From assembly GCF_025056915.1 (NCBI RefSeq), contig NZ_JANWVH010000004.1, positions 1 to 63,165 on the forward strand: a stretch of 63,165 nucleotides of DNA. The letters run 5' to 3'. This document shows positions 13,023 to 21,459 of the stretch, in pieces. The notes below the pieces were generated by a model, which was not told where the DNA came from, searched no databases, and worked only from the letters and a program-made list of their open reading frames with translations. This DNA is from Meiothermus sp. (GTDB taxonomy: Bacteria > Deinococcota > Deinococci > Deinococcales > Thermaceae). A program made the translations under genes and the position numbers. The first letter of the stretch is position 1; each line of letters opens with the position of its first letter.

Positions 13023-13454
13023 TCACTGGGTCTCCTCGATGAGCTTGCGCACCTGTTCGGGCGTCCAGCCCTCTTTGGGGGCCTGGTAGGTTTCGGAGTG
13101 CTTGACCAGCAGGTTCTGGCTTACAAAGGTCTCGCCCTGGAAGCGGCCTTCCACCACCACCCCCCGGTTTTCACCGAAGAGGGCCGGAGGGGTCGTGCCC
13201 GAGGAGCGGACGGGAATCTCCTTGACCCCATCGGTGACCACAAAGCGCAGCTCCAGGGTTTGGGGGTTGTAGTCCAGCGACCCCTGCTTGACCAGCCCCC
13301 CCAGGCGCACCGGACGGTTCTGGTAGCGGTCTATCTGCTGAAAGTATTCGCTGGGGGTGATGAAGTAAACCAGGTTCTGGCCCAGGCCGCCAAAAATCAG
13401 GTAGGCCAGGGCCCCTGCCACCACCAGCAGTCCAACGATGTATTTGGGTTTCAT
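13023..13454 (-). CDS. ccmE: Haem chaperone CcmE
   Basis: 143-aa periplasmic OB-fold protein with one N-terminal membrane helix (about 5-22). The covalent haem-binding histidine is H119 in LVKHSETY, with Tyr123 at the usual HxxxY spacing. CcmE receives haem from the CcmABCD complex and passes it to CcmF. It lies between ccmD and ccmF in the same orientation. Confidence 0.95.
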   Translation of the reverse strand: MKPKYIVGLLVVAGALAYLIFGGLGQNLVYFITPSEYFQQIDRYQNRPVRLGGLVKQGSLDYNPQTLELRFVVTDGVKEIPVRSSGTTPPALFGENRGVVVEGRFQGETFVSQNLLVKHSETYQAPKEGWTPEQVRKLIEETQ

Positions 13455-13469
13455 GTGTACCTCGAGGCT

Positions 13470-13592
13470 CTATTTAGTGCGTCGGTAGCGCCAGATGAGA
13501 TAACCCAGATAGCCAAACACCGATGCATAAACGGCCACAAAAGTCCAGACCACAAACGGGTTGGCCGGGTTCCACAAGGGGTTCTCGGGCAT
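13470..13592 (-). CDS. ccmD: CcmD-like small membrane protein
   Basis: 40-aa peptide with an N-terminal polar stretch (MPENPLWNPANP), one membrane helix (FVVWTFVAVYASVFGYLGYL) and a short basic tail (WRYRRTK). Size, topology and its place exactly between ccmC and ccmE match CcmD, which helps release holo-CcmE from the CcmABC complex. Sequence conservation in CcmD is poor in all bacteria, so the call rests on position and topology. Confidence 0.82.
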   Translation of the reverse strand: MPENPLWNPANPFVVWTFVAVYASVFGYLGYLIWRYRRTK

Positions 13593-13593
13593 C

Positions 13594-14286
13594 TTACACC
13601 TCTTCTCGGGCCGCCTCGCGGGCCGCAATGATGCTCCGCAGCCGCACCAAACCGATAAAAAGCAGCGTGAAGGCCGCCAGATTGACCAGCATGGGAATCA
13701 GGATGGCCGCATCCACGTTGATTTTTCCGGTGGTGAGGTCAATGGACTGGGTCTGGTGCAGGCTGCGCCACCACCGCACGGACATATAGCTGATGGGCAC
13801 ATTAATAGAGCCCAGAATGGCCACCCCTGCGGCAGCTTTGGCCCGCAGCTCGGGGTCTTCGATGGCCCCCCGCACCACCACGTACCCCACATAGATGGCA
13901 AACAGAATGGCGGTGGTGGTCAGGCGGGGCTCCCAGTCCCAGTACACCCCCCAGGTAGGCCGGGCCCAGAGCATCCCGGTCAGCAGGGCCAGGGCCATGA
14001 AGATAAGCCCCACTTCCACAGTAGCGGCGGCTACCCGGTCGTGGTGGGGTTTGCGGCGCACCAGGTAGGCCACCGAGTAGCCCAGCGCCGCAAAGCTGGC
14101 CAGATAGGCCATCCAGGCCATGGGCACGTGCAGGTGAAAAATCCGCGCCACAAAACCCTGGCTCTGGTCTGGCGGCGCGGTCATGGCCATGAAAAACCCC
14201 ACCCCTGCGCCCACCACGCCCAGGCTCAAAATGCCCAGGGTCAGCCCATCGAGACGGCTGGTTTGATTGGAGCTTGCAAGTTGCAT
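13594..14286 (-). CDS. ccmC: Haem handling protein CcmC
   Basis: 230-aa membrane protein with six predicted helices. It carries the tryptophan-rich motif WGVYWDWEPRLT and a conserved His in FHLHVPMAW, which together bind haem during its transfer to CcmE. The ATG follows AAGGAG with an 8-base gap. It is the first gene of the continuous leftward run ccmC-D-E-F-G-H. The DNA just upstream (14287-14514) is AT-rich and holds no other gene. Confidence 0.95.
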   Translation of the reverse strand: MQLASSNQTSRLDGLTLGILSLGVVGAGVGFFMAMTAPPDQSQGFVARIFHLHVPMAWMAYLASFAALGYSVAYLVRRKPHHDRVAAATVEVGLIFMALALLTGMLWARPTWGVYWDWEPRLTTTAILFAIYVGYVVVRGAIEDPELRAKAAAGVAILGSINVPISYMSVRWWRSLHQTQSIDLTTGKINVDAAILIPMLVNLAAFTLLFIGLVRLRSIIAAREAAREEV

Positions 14287-14514
14287 TTAGCGTCTCTCCT
14301 TCTTCTCTCTTATTCTTAACCGATGCGGGATGATGCGTCGTATTTCAGATTACATCCGAACCTTACCCGCTTTGAGACAACTCTATTTTTTTACTTTTAA
14401 GTCGTGACGCCTTGAATTTTTGTTATGGGGTCTATTACTTATCAGACTACTCCGCACTGCCAGGAAGAGTCTGGCGCCAAGTGGTTTGGTTCTAGGTCAG
14501 ACGGTTTTTTTGGT

Positions 14515-15663
14515 CTAGAAACCGTAGATCATATAATCGGAGGGATTCTCAGAAAGCTTGCGCTTCTCATGCTCTACTCTTTGCCGAAGTTCTATTGCAT
14601 TTATGTTGTTATCGATGAATTTCGATACTGTTTCACGCCAGGAGAGAATTCGATTGATTTCTTCAAAAGTAGTTTGAGCGATGGTTAAGTAATCTTTTGC
14701 AGTGCGTTTGAATCTAATATAGCCCGGCTTCAGTCTGCTTACGGGATTGCTATTGAATATCACCATTCGATTCCGATCTATGAACAACCGAATATCAAAG
14801 TTGTGGCCATCCTCCAAGCAGCCAAGTAGAGCTGCTTGACTGTAAACCTCCTCAAGTTGTGTCAGCGGCGCCGAGGAAACCAGTTCCGGGGCCAAATATT
14901 CGTCCAAACGATCCCTTAGCGTTAGGTCGTAAATCAAATGCGCTAAATGTTTGAGTGTGTGTTCTTCAGAATCGATACGAACTCGCGCATCAGCAAGCTC
15001 ATTATTGTTGATCAGTCCTGAGATTTCTACAAATAACGCCAGGAAATATTTTCGCGCATAAAATTGCAAAAGCACTGGATTTTGCTCATGTATTGAGGCA
15101 TCTAACGCCAAAGCGCTATAAAAGTGACCAACATCTCTTGCTCGACGAATCGCTTCCCAAAAATATTCAACGCGCCTGGAACCTTGCGCAGCTTCGGCTT
15201 GCCTTAGGTAATCTAAGGCCGCCTTTAGTTTCGATTCTTGCAAGTTGTCAATTTTGATTTGGATCTTTCTCAGCTCCTTTTGGATTGCATTCAGGCGCTG
15301 CGCCTGTGCTAGAAACTGTGCCACTAGCATGCTTGCTGAGATACCCGTAAACCCAAGGGCAACGATTGAAAGGGATTGAGAAAAGTCTGGTGAGGCACGC
15401 AAATCTTCCAAGTTGCCCAGAACCTTTTTGCCTGACGAGCTGAACCATATCAAAGACTGACCGATTCTTCGGATCACTTTGTGAATTGAGCCTCCCTCTT
15501 CGAGAATCGAGACTATCAGGTTGCTCAACTTTCCTGAGAGCTCTACCAGCTCATCCTGATTCTCAATGACCCAGAAAAAAACTTCGCTCAAGTTGCTCAA
15601 GGTTTTTGGTGCTACTATCACACTTACTATGATACGTTTCAAAGCTGTGTTTTTGTTGGGCAT
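14515..15663 (-). CDS. AT-rich accessory gene of unknown function between ccmB and ccmC
   Basis: 382-aa protein I do not recognise. A hydrophobic helix near residues 96-118 (SIVALGFTGISASMLVAQFL) is followed by a long coiled coil (about 120-150, LNAIQKELRKIQIKIDNLQE), then a mostly helical soluble domain to the C-terminus. Its DNA is much richer in A and T than all neighbours and it lacks the usual CTCGAG strings, which points to recent acquisition. It is in the ccm orientation and sits between ccmB and ccmC, genes that are normally adjacent. A coiled-coil protein with a membrane segment in an islet could be a stress or defence effector, but that is a guess. Confidence 0.7.
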   Translation of the reverse strand: MPNKNTALKRIIVSVIVAPKTLSNLSEVFFWVIENQDELVELSGKLSNLIVSILEEGGSIHKVIRRIGQSLIWFSSSGKKVLGNLEDLRASPDFSQSLSIVALGFTGISASMLVAQFLAQAQRLNAIQKELRKIQIKIDNLQESKLKAALDYLRQAEAAQGSRRVEYFWEAIRRARDVGHFYSALALDASIHEQNPVLLQFYARKYFLALFVEISGLINNNELADARVRIDSEEHTLKHLAHLIYDLTLRDRLDEYLAPELVSSAPLTQLEEVYSQAALLGCLEDGHNFDIRLFIDRNRMVIFNSNPVSRLKPGYIRFKRTAKDYLTIAQTTFEEINRILSWRETVSKFIDNNINAIELRQRVEHEKRKLSENPSDYMIYGF

Positions 15664-15739
15664 TTACCCTAGTTGATTGTCGTCTTGACGTTCAAGCGAG
15701 GGACCAAAAGCCATAAACACACAGAAAGGTAGACTCTTT

Positions 15740-16405
15740 CTAGCCTTCTAACATATACGGAAAGACCATCGCACAAACGGTCACATAAATGATGTCGAAA
15801 ACCAAAAGCAACCGCAACCAGTCCGAAAGCTCGGCCACCGGAACGCCCTCGGCCAGGCCCTGGGTGAACCGCACCGCAGCCAGCACTACGGGGATTACCA
15901 GAGGAAAGAGCAGAAGGGGCAAGAGCACCTCCCGCCCCCGCAGGCGGGCCAGCATTCCGGCGTAAAAGGTGGAGATGGCGGCATACCCCAGCGAACCCAG
16001 AAGCAAGACCAAAAGATACCAGCCCGCATTTTGCACGGGCAGGTAGAAGAGGCCCGCGGTGAGGAACAGCAGGGCCAGCCCCACCACCAGCAAGAGGGCA
16101 AACTGAAAGAGCAGCTTGCCGAAGTAGATCCACTCGCGGCTGCCCGGAGTCAGAAGCAGGTCGTCGAGGGTGCCATCCTCAACCTCGAGGCCAAAAGCCC
16201 GTCCGGCCAGCAAGCTGCCCGCAAAGGCCAGGGCGACCCACAGCACTCCCGGCGCCGCCTTTTGCAGGTCCTGGGGGTTGGGGCCAAAGGCCATGGCCAG
16301 GATAAAGAGCATCACCGCCAGGAAAAACACCGCCGACAAGATGCCGGTGCGACCCCGAAACTCCAGTATCAGATCGCGCCAGGCCAGCCAGAAAATCCGC
16401 TGCAC
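15740..16405 (-). CDS. ccmB: Haem exporter permease CcmB
   Basis: 221-aa integral membrane protein with six helices, the permease of the CcmAB ABC transporter. It starts VQRIFWLAWRDLILEFRGR and contains the family stretch LEVEDGTLDDLLLTPGSREWIYFGK. The GTG at 16405 gives the usual CcmB length and has TACCCT seven bases upstream. A longer start at 16471 would add 22 non-conserved residues. The partner ATPase ccmA lies 3 kb away across the nrf genes. Confidence 0.9.
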   Translation of the reverse strand: MQRIFWLAWRDLILEFRGRTGILSAVFFLAVMLFILAMAFGPNPQDLQKAAPGVLWVALAFAGSLLAGRAFGLEVEDGTLDDLLLTPGSREWIYFGKLLFQFALLLVVGLALLFLTAGLFYLPVQNAGWYLLVLLLGSLGYAAISTFYAGMLARLRGREVLLPLLLFPLVIPVVLAAVRFTQGLAEGVPVAELSDWLRLLLVFDIIYVTVCAMVFPYMLEG

Positions 16406-16506
16406 AGGGCTCAGGGTATCGGTTTGGGTGCAGGACGTAAAGGGTGGGGTGGGCGGGTCAGACGGGGACAAATGCCGCCCTTGATAAACGCTACCCTACA
16501 GAAACC

Positions 16507-17193
16507 ATGCAGCTATCCGAACTCAAGCCTATAGAGGTGCTGGCCCGGTGCCCCCTGTTTCAGGGCGTTTCGCCCGACAGGCTGGCATCGCTGACCCCAG
16601 CGTCCGAGTGGCTCGAGCTTACCAGGGGCCAGACGCTTTTCTTGCAAGGCGACCCAGTGGAGCGGCTTTATCTGGTGGCTCAGGGTCTCATCAAAGTCTT
16701 TCGCCATGACCCCAGGGGTCGTAAGCAGGTGGTGATGAACCTGGCGGGGCCGGGTCAGTGCGTGGCTGCCGTGGCGCTTTTTCTGGGAAACCCTCGGTAT
16801 CCGGCCTCTGCGGAGGCTGGCGAGCCCAGCCGCATTCTGGCCGTGTCCGGGGCCTCATTTTTCCGCTTAGTGCAACAAGACCACACCCTGTGCTACAACC
16901 TCTTGCGAGCAACCGCCCAGCACACCGGCCAGATTGTGCAGGTGCTGGACCGCATGGTGTTCCGCGAGGTGGACTCGAGGCTGGCCGAGTATCTGCTCTC
17001 CATGGCACGGATCTATGGCCACAGCTTCAAGCTGCCCACCAACCCGGAAATAGCCGCCATAGTAGGCACCACCCCTGAGCCGGTAAGCCGCAAACTGGGC
17101 CACTTCTCCCAGCAGGGCTGGGTTGAAATGAATAAGCGCCGCATCCGCATTACCAATCCAATGGCGTTGCAGAAGCTAGCCCAGGCTACGTGA
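16507..17193 (+). CDS. Crp/Fnr family transcription regulator
   Basis: 228-aa regulator with an N-terminal cyclic-nucleotide-like sensor domain (about 15-130), a long dimerisation helix, and a C-terminal winged helix (PTNPEIAAIVGTTPEPVSRKLGHF, near 172-195). There is no N-terminal cluster of four cysteines, so it is not a classical iron-sulfur Fnr. It may sense nitric oxide, redox state or another ligand. It is divergent from ccmB and directly upstream of nrfH, and a Crp/Fnr-type palindrome precedes nrfH. Control of nrfHA is inferred from this arrangement. Confidence 0.88.
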   Translation: MQLSELKPIEVLARCPLFQGVSPDRLASLTPASEWLELTRGQTLFLQGDPVERLYLVAQGLIKVFRHDPRGRKQVVMNLAGPGQCVAAVALFLGNPRYPASAEAGEPSRILAVSGASFFRLVQQDHTLCYNLLRATAQHTGQIVQVLDRMVFREVDSRLAEYLLSMARIYGHSFKLPTNPEIAAIVGTTPEPVSRKLGHFSQQGWVEMNKRRIRITNPMALQKLAQAT

Positions 17194-17257
17194 AATCGCC
17201 GCTGCGGAGTTGTGATTCACCATGACTAAACCTGCTTCTATTGCCCATCCGTGCAGT

Positions 17258-17271
17258 TTGACTTAAGTCAT
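17258..17271 (+). promoter_or_regulatory. Crp/Fnr-type operator upstream of nrfH
   Basis: TTGACTTAAGTCAT contains the perfect 12-bp palindrome TGACTTAAGTCA, close to the Fnr consensus TTGAT-N4-ATCAA. A -10-like TGCAAT lies at 17295-17300. That predicts a start near 17307, which places the operator centre at about -42, the class II activator position. Confidence 0.65.
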
Positions 17272-17348
17272 GGATTTTGAGTATGTAGGGATGTTGCAAT
17301 TCTTTTAGTTCTGGGCGAGAAGGTGGCCATGAGCGTGGAGGGCCCACT

Positions 17349-17846
17349 ATGCGAAACTGGCTAACCGGTGGTGGCATGGTACTGCTGAACGCACTCCTGC
17401 TGGGGGTGATGGCCGGGGCCGGAAGCTACACTGCCAACCATGCCCAAGCCCTTTCCTATCTCTCCAACGATCCCAAAGTCTGTGTGAACTGCCACATCAT
17501 GCGCGAGGTCTACGACAGCTGGCAGAAGGCCAGCCACCACCACGTAGCGGTGTGTGTGGATTGCCACGTGCCCCACGACTTTGTGGGCAAATACCTGACC
17601 AAGATCGAGCACGGCTGGAACCACTCGAGGGCCTTCACCCTGCAAGATTTCCACGAGCCCATTCGCATTAGCGCACGCAGCGCAGCCGTGTTGGAACACA
17701 ACTGCGTAGGCTGCCACCGCAATCTGATTGGGGGCGTGTTGGAAGCCCAGACCGCTTTCCAGGACGCACACGCCAACCTTCAAAGAGACGCTGAAGGCAA
17801 GTACGGCTGTGTGCATTGCCACCGTGGGGTAGGACACGGCCACTAG
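17349..17846 (+). CDS. nrfH: Tetrahaem cytochrome c quinol dehydrogenase NrfH
   Basis: 165-aa NapC/NirT-family protein that takes electrons from menaquinol and hands them to NrfA. It has one N-terminal membrane helix (about 8-26) and four CXXCH haem motifs: C45-C48-H49, C69-C72-H73, C119-C122-H123 and C154-C157-H158. The residue following the first motif by two is Met51, as in the NrfH haem-1 ligand arrangement. The ATG follows GGAGG. The nrfA start lies eight bases after its stop. Confidence 0.94.
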   Translation: MRNWLTGGGMVLLNALLLGVMAGAGSYTANHAQALSYLSNDPKVCVNCHIMREVYDSWQKASHHHVAVCVDCHVPHDFVGKYLTKIEHGWNHSRAFTLQDFHEPIRISARSAAVLEHNCVGCHRNLIGGVLEAQTAFQDAHANLQRDAEGKYGCVHCHRGVGHGH

Positions 17847-17854
17847 GGGGAAAC

Positions 17855-19285
17855 ATGAATAGACGATGGTTATGGATCAGCGTTGCAGTGGCCATCATCG
17901 CTGCGCTGGGCACCTTTGGCATTCTGACCCTGCTGGGGAACATCAACACCCGCCAGGCCGAGGCCAGGCAAACCTCCTTCCGGGTGGTGGAAATTACCAA
18001 CAAAACCGAGGACTCGGCCCTTTGGGGTAAAAACTTCCCGCATCAGTACGACACCTGGCTCAAAACCGCCGACAACGAGCGCACCCGCTACGGGGGCTCG
18101 GAGGACTTCCCTACCTCGAAGCTCGAGGAAAACCCCCGCCTGAAAATTCTCTTCAACGGGATGCCCTTTGGCACCGATTACCGTGAGCGGCGTGGCCATG
18201 CCTACATGCTGATTGACCAGCGCAACACCGAGCGGGTCAAGCAGTTCAAGCAGCCCGGTGCCTGCCTCAATTGCCACGCCAGCGTGGCCACCGTCTTCCA
18301 GGCTGCAGGGGTAAAGGCCGGGGTGCCCGACGACGAAAATCACCGCATGGAGGCCATCTTCAAGGGCTTTGAAGTGATTAATCCCATGCCCTATGCCGAG
18401 GCCACCCAGCTCGTACAGCACCCGGTGGGCTGCGTGGACTGCCACGACGCCAAGACCATGGCCGTCACCATCACCCGCCCGGCCTTCATCACCGGGATTC
18501 AAAACCTGGCCAGGTCCAAAGAACCCGTCCCCTTCCTGCCCAGCATCGAACGCTGGCGCAAGGGCAACCAGGCCAAGCCCTATGACCCCAATACCGAGGC
18601 CACCCGCCAGGAAATGCGCTCGATGATCTGCGCCCAGTGCCATGTCGAGTACCATTTCGCCCCGCCCAACAAGACCCTTACCTACCCCTGGCACAACGGT
18701 CTAAAGGTCGAGCAGATCGAACAGCACTACGACCAGGTGAACTGGAAAGACTGGGAGCACAAGCTCACAGGCACCCAAATGCTCAAGGCCCAACACCCCG
18801 AATTTGAGCTGTGGGCCCAGGGTATCCACGCCCGGGCCGGAGTGGCCTGCGCCGACTGCCATATGCCCTATACCCGGGTGGGGGCGGTCAAGGTTTCCGA
18901 CCACCAGGTGCGCAGTCCCCTGCTGAACGTGGCCAGGGCCTGCCAGACCTGCCACAACGCCTCTGAGGAGGAGATGAAAGCCCGGGTGGACATCATCCAG
19001 GATCGCACCAAGAAGCTTCTGGACGAGGCCGAGATTGCCACCGTAGACTTGATCCAGGCCATCGAAGCCGCCAAAGCTGCCGGCGCGAGCGATGAGGCCC
19101 TGGCCCAAGCTCGTCAGCTACACCGCAAAGCCCAGTGGCGCACCGACTACATCAACGCCGAGAACTCCATGGGCTTCCATGCACCCGCCGAAACAGCCCG
19201 AATCCTGGGCGAGGCCATCAACTTTGCCCGTCAGGGGCAGCTTCTGGCCTACAAAGCTGAAATTGCCAGCAAACCCAAACAGTAG
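17855..19285 (+). CDS. nrfA: Pentahaem ammonia-forming nitrite reductase NrfA (CXXCH active-site haem)
   Basis: 476-aa periplasmic cytochrome that reduces nitrite to ammonium with six electrons. It has an N-terminal signal-anchor (about 5-27) and five haem motifs: C137-L-N-C140-H141, C193-H197, C259-H263, C332-H336 and C363-H367. The first is the catalytic haem and reads CXXCH instead of the usual CXXCK. Other active-site residues fit: R113 (RGHAY), Y266 and E265 (CHVEY; catalytic Tyr and calcium ligand), Q313 and H314 (KAQHPE). The ATG follows GGGG. The upstream in-frame ATG at 17816 lies inside nrfH and is rejected. Confidence 0.94.
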   Translation: MNRRWLWISVAVAIIAALGTFGILTLLGNINTRQAEARQTSFRVVEITNKTEDSALWGKNFPHQYDTWLKTADNERTRYGGSEDFPTSKLEENPRLKILFNGMPFGTDYRERRGHAYMLIDQRNTERVKQFKQPGACLNCHASVATVFQAAGVKAGVPDDENHRMEAIFKGFEVINPMPYAEATQLVQHPVGCVDCHDAKTMAVTITRPAFITGIQNLARSKEPVPFLPSIERWRKGNQAKPYDPNTEATRQEMRSMICAQCHVEYHFAPPNKTLTYPWHNGLKVEQIEQHYDQVNWKDWEHKLTGTQMLKAQHPEFELWAQGIHARAGVACADCHMPYTRVGAVKVSDHQVRSPLLNVARACQTCHNASEEEMKARVDIIQDRTKKLLDEAEIATVDLIQAIEAAKAAGASDEALAQARQLHRKAQWRTDYINAENSMGFHAPAETARILGEAINFARQGQLLAYKAEIASKPKQ

Positions 19286-19302
19286 CCCTGCCCTGCCCCA
19301 TT

Positions 19303-19327
19303 AAGCCCCACCATACAGCGGGGTTTT
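19303..19327 (+). terminator. Possible terminator after nrfA
   Basis: A short stem CCCC/GGGG with a ten-base loop is followed by TTTT, 18 bases after the nrfA stop. It is weak, but lies between two convergent genes. Confidence 0.45.
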
Positions 19328-19342
19328 GTGGCATGAGAGAAA

Positions 19343-19918
19343 TTAAGTGGGCCTGAGCTCAACCACCCGGTCGACCAGGGCAAGCCAGCTTTTGTCGTGG
19401 GTGGCGATTACCACCCCCCCCGAGGCCCTGGCAAAGTTCACCAGGTCTTCCAGCAGGCCCCGACCCTCTGAGTCCAGGGCGGCCTCGGGTTCGTCCAGCA
19501 GCCAGATGTCCGGATTTTGCAGGCGCAACCGGGCCATGGCCAGGCGCTTTTTCATGCCGCTGCTGTAGCTCAGCACGGGCTTGTCGTGGGGCAGCCCAAC
19601 CTGTTCCAGGGCCTGCCGAACCAGGGCCCGGCTGGCTGCCTGCCCATCCAGCCGCAGGGCATAATGTAGATTTTCAGCTCCGCTGAAATGCCGGTGAAAA
19701 GCGGGGGGGTTGGCCAGAAAGCCCACCCTGCCATCCCGCCTGAGGGAGCCCTGGGTCGGTCGAACCAGCCCGGCCAGCACCCGCAGCAAGGTGGTCTTGC
19801 CCGCACCATTGGGCCCAACCAGGGCCACCGTTTCGCGCGGGGCCAGTCGGAAATCCAGGTCGCGCAGCACCCAGTCGCGCCCGTAGCGTTTGGAAATGGC
19901 CTGGGCCTCAATCAGCAT
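19343..19918 (-). CDS. ccmA: Haem exporter ATPase CcmA
   Basis: 191-aa ABC ATPase of the small CcmA size class. Walker A is GPNGAGKTT, the signature is YSSGMKKRLAMARL (a CcmA-like variant of LSGGQ), Walker B is IWLLDEPEAALD, and the switch His is in ATHDKS. It should energise haem delivery with CcmB. TATGAT lies seven bases before the ATG at 19918. An ATG four codons earlier lies inside that box and is rejected. It is separated from ccmB by the crp-nrfHA block on the other strand. Assignment to CcmA rather than another small ABC ATPase relies on size, signature and context. Confidence 0.82.
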   Translation of the reverse strand: MLIEAQAISKRYGRDWVLRDLDFRLAPRETVALVGPNGAGKTTLLRVLAGLVRPTQGSLRRDGRVGFLANPPAFHRHFSGAENLHYALRLDGQAASRALVRQALEQVGLPHDKPVLSYSSGMKKRLAMARLRLQNPDIWLLDEPEAALDSEGRGLLEDLVNFARASGGVVIATHDKSWLALVDRVVELRPT

Positions 19919-20088
19919 CGAATCCATCATACGTGTTCACAGGCAACACCGGCCCAGCAGCCTACCGGGAGCGATGTAGGGCAAAGGCCTGCCGAGCTTT
20001 GGGGCCGGGCAACGGCCACACGTGCACCAATGCTGTACACCCGCACGGTGAGCGAATCAAGGCAACCCTGACCTGGACTCACTCCGTT

Positions 20089-20197
20089 CCTCCCCTACCG
20101 CGTAGGGGAGGCCAGGGGGGGTGCTGACCTGGCCCTTCATGCAATCGTGTGGCCTTGGCATAAACCCTCCCCAACCCTCCCTACGCGGTAGGGAGGG
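20089..20197. repeat. Pair of inverted REP-like palindromes (BIME-like)
   Basis: Two near-perfect hairpins: CCTCCCCTAC-CGC-GTAGGGGAGG at 20089-20111 and CCCTCCCTAC-GCG-GTAGGGAGGG at 20175-20197. Each is followed outward by a G-rich or C-rich tail in opposite directions, so they form an inverted pair like a bacterial interspersed mosaic element. The rest of 19919-20430 holds no gene. Confidence 0.75.
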
Positions 20198-20430
20198 ACT
20201 TGAGGGCTATCCCTCTTTGGAATCTGTGGGCGTGTATGGGTATTTTCACGACCGTGTATTGTTCGCCTCTCACGACCAATGCCTTTCTTTATTGGTGATA
20301 GCCGCTCCCTTGCAGGGCCTTTGAAACAAAAATAGCGATGTGATTTATAGTCAAGTAAAGGTTTGGCGGCCTCAGGATGGGAAGTACACCTTCGTAATTC
20401 TTTCAAGGGTTGCTGGGTATGATGTCAGCA

Positions 20431-21459
20431 ATGCAAGAAAGCATTCTGGAGTATCGGCGAGAACAACGTATTCGCACCATTCTGGAAGCAATTCCCGACG
20501 ACTTGATGCTCGTCGATACGGAAGGCAACATCCGGGAGTACAAAGCGGGGAGCAGCCACCACCACCTGCCCATGGATCGCTTCCTGGGAACCACGCTGGG
20601 TGAGCTGTTTACCCCCGCCGTAACCCGCCAGCTTCAAGAGGCAATTCAAGCGGTACTCAACGGCGAGCCAACCTGCGTCATGGAGCTCAACCTGGAGGGC
20701 CGGGACTTTGAGGCCCGCATTGTCCCGATGCAGTCAGATACGGCACTGATTCTTTTTCGGGATGTGACCACCGAGCGGGAAGCCGAGCGCCTCAAATCGG
20801 AGTTTATCGCAGCGGTCTCCCACGAGCTCAAAACCCCTTTGGCCTCTATTCTGGGTTTTTGCGAGTTGCTGCTGGACGACAATTACAGTCCTTCAGAGTT
20901 CAGGGAGTATTTAGAAAACATCCAGCACAGCAGTCTTCGGTTGAAGGACATGGTCAACAACCTGCTCGACACCTCCCGCCTGGAAGCCGGTCGGTTTAGC
21001 ATCAGCCGACAGCCCATCGATTTACAGACGACCCTGGCCCAGACCGCCCGTAGCTTTGCCGGGGTGGCCAAGCTCAGCCAGATTCACTTCGTGTGCGAGT
21101 TCGACCCCCTACCCATCCTCGAGGCCGATCCGGAGCGCATCGAGCAGGTGGTGGGCAACCTGCTCTCCAACGCCTTCAAGTTCTGCCCCAGGCGAGGCAC
21201 TGTCTGGCTGCGGGCCAGGCCCCATGGGGGGGTGTTGCTCGAGGTCGAGGACACCGGCCCCGGCATCCCGCTGGAGGAACAGGGCCTGCTCTTCAGCCGG
21301 TATGGCCGCACCCGGAGCGCCATCTCGAGGGGCATTGTGGGTACGGGTCTGGGGCTTTACATCTCCAAGGCCATCGTAGAGGCCCACCAGGGGCGCATCT
21401 GGGTGGAGTCGCAGGAGGGACGTGGCGCAAAGTTCAGCGTGTGGCTGCCGCTTCAATAG
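20431..21459 (+). CDS. Soluble PAS-domain sensor histidine kinase
   Basis: 342-aa kinase with no membrane helix, so it senses a cytoplasmic signal. A PAS domain (about 15-112) is followed by a HisKA dimerisation domain with phospho-acceptor H131 (AVSHELKTPLASI) and a HATPase domain with N box (NLLSNAFKF), G1 (DTGPGI) and G2 (GTGLGLYI). No response regulator gene is adjacent. The ATG at 20431 has TATGAT seven bases upstream. Earlier ATG codons overlap that box. The TAG stop at 21457-21459 is formed by the first bases of a MITE-like repeat. Confidence 0.92.
   Translation: MQESILEYRREQRIRTILEAIPDDLMLVDTEGNIREYKAGSSHHHLPMDRFLGTTLGELFTPAVTRQLQEAIQAVLNGEPTCVMELNLEGRDFEARIVPMQSDTALILFRDVTTEREAERLKSEFIAAVSHELKTPLASILGFCELLLDDNYSPSEFREYLENIQHSSLRLKDMVNNLLDTSRLEAGRFSISRQPIDLQTTLAQTARSFAGVAKLSQIHFVCEFDPLPILEADPERIEQVVGNLLSNAFKFCPRRGTVWLRARPHGGVLLEVEDTGPGIPLEEQGLLFSRYGRTRSAISRGIVGTGLGLYISKAIVEAHQGRIWVESQEGRGAKFSVWLPLQ

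Noticed and set aside
14515-15663. Idea that the AT-rich gene is a transposase
   Set aside because: No DDE or HTH motif, no terminal inverted repeats and no target duplication were found.
20340-20603. Short frame ahead of the histidine kinase
   Set aside because: It overlaps the kinase start, has no ribosome site and no homology.
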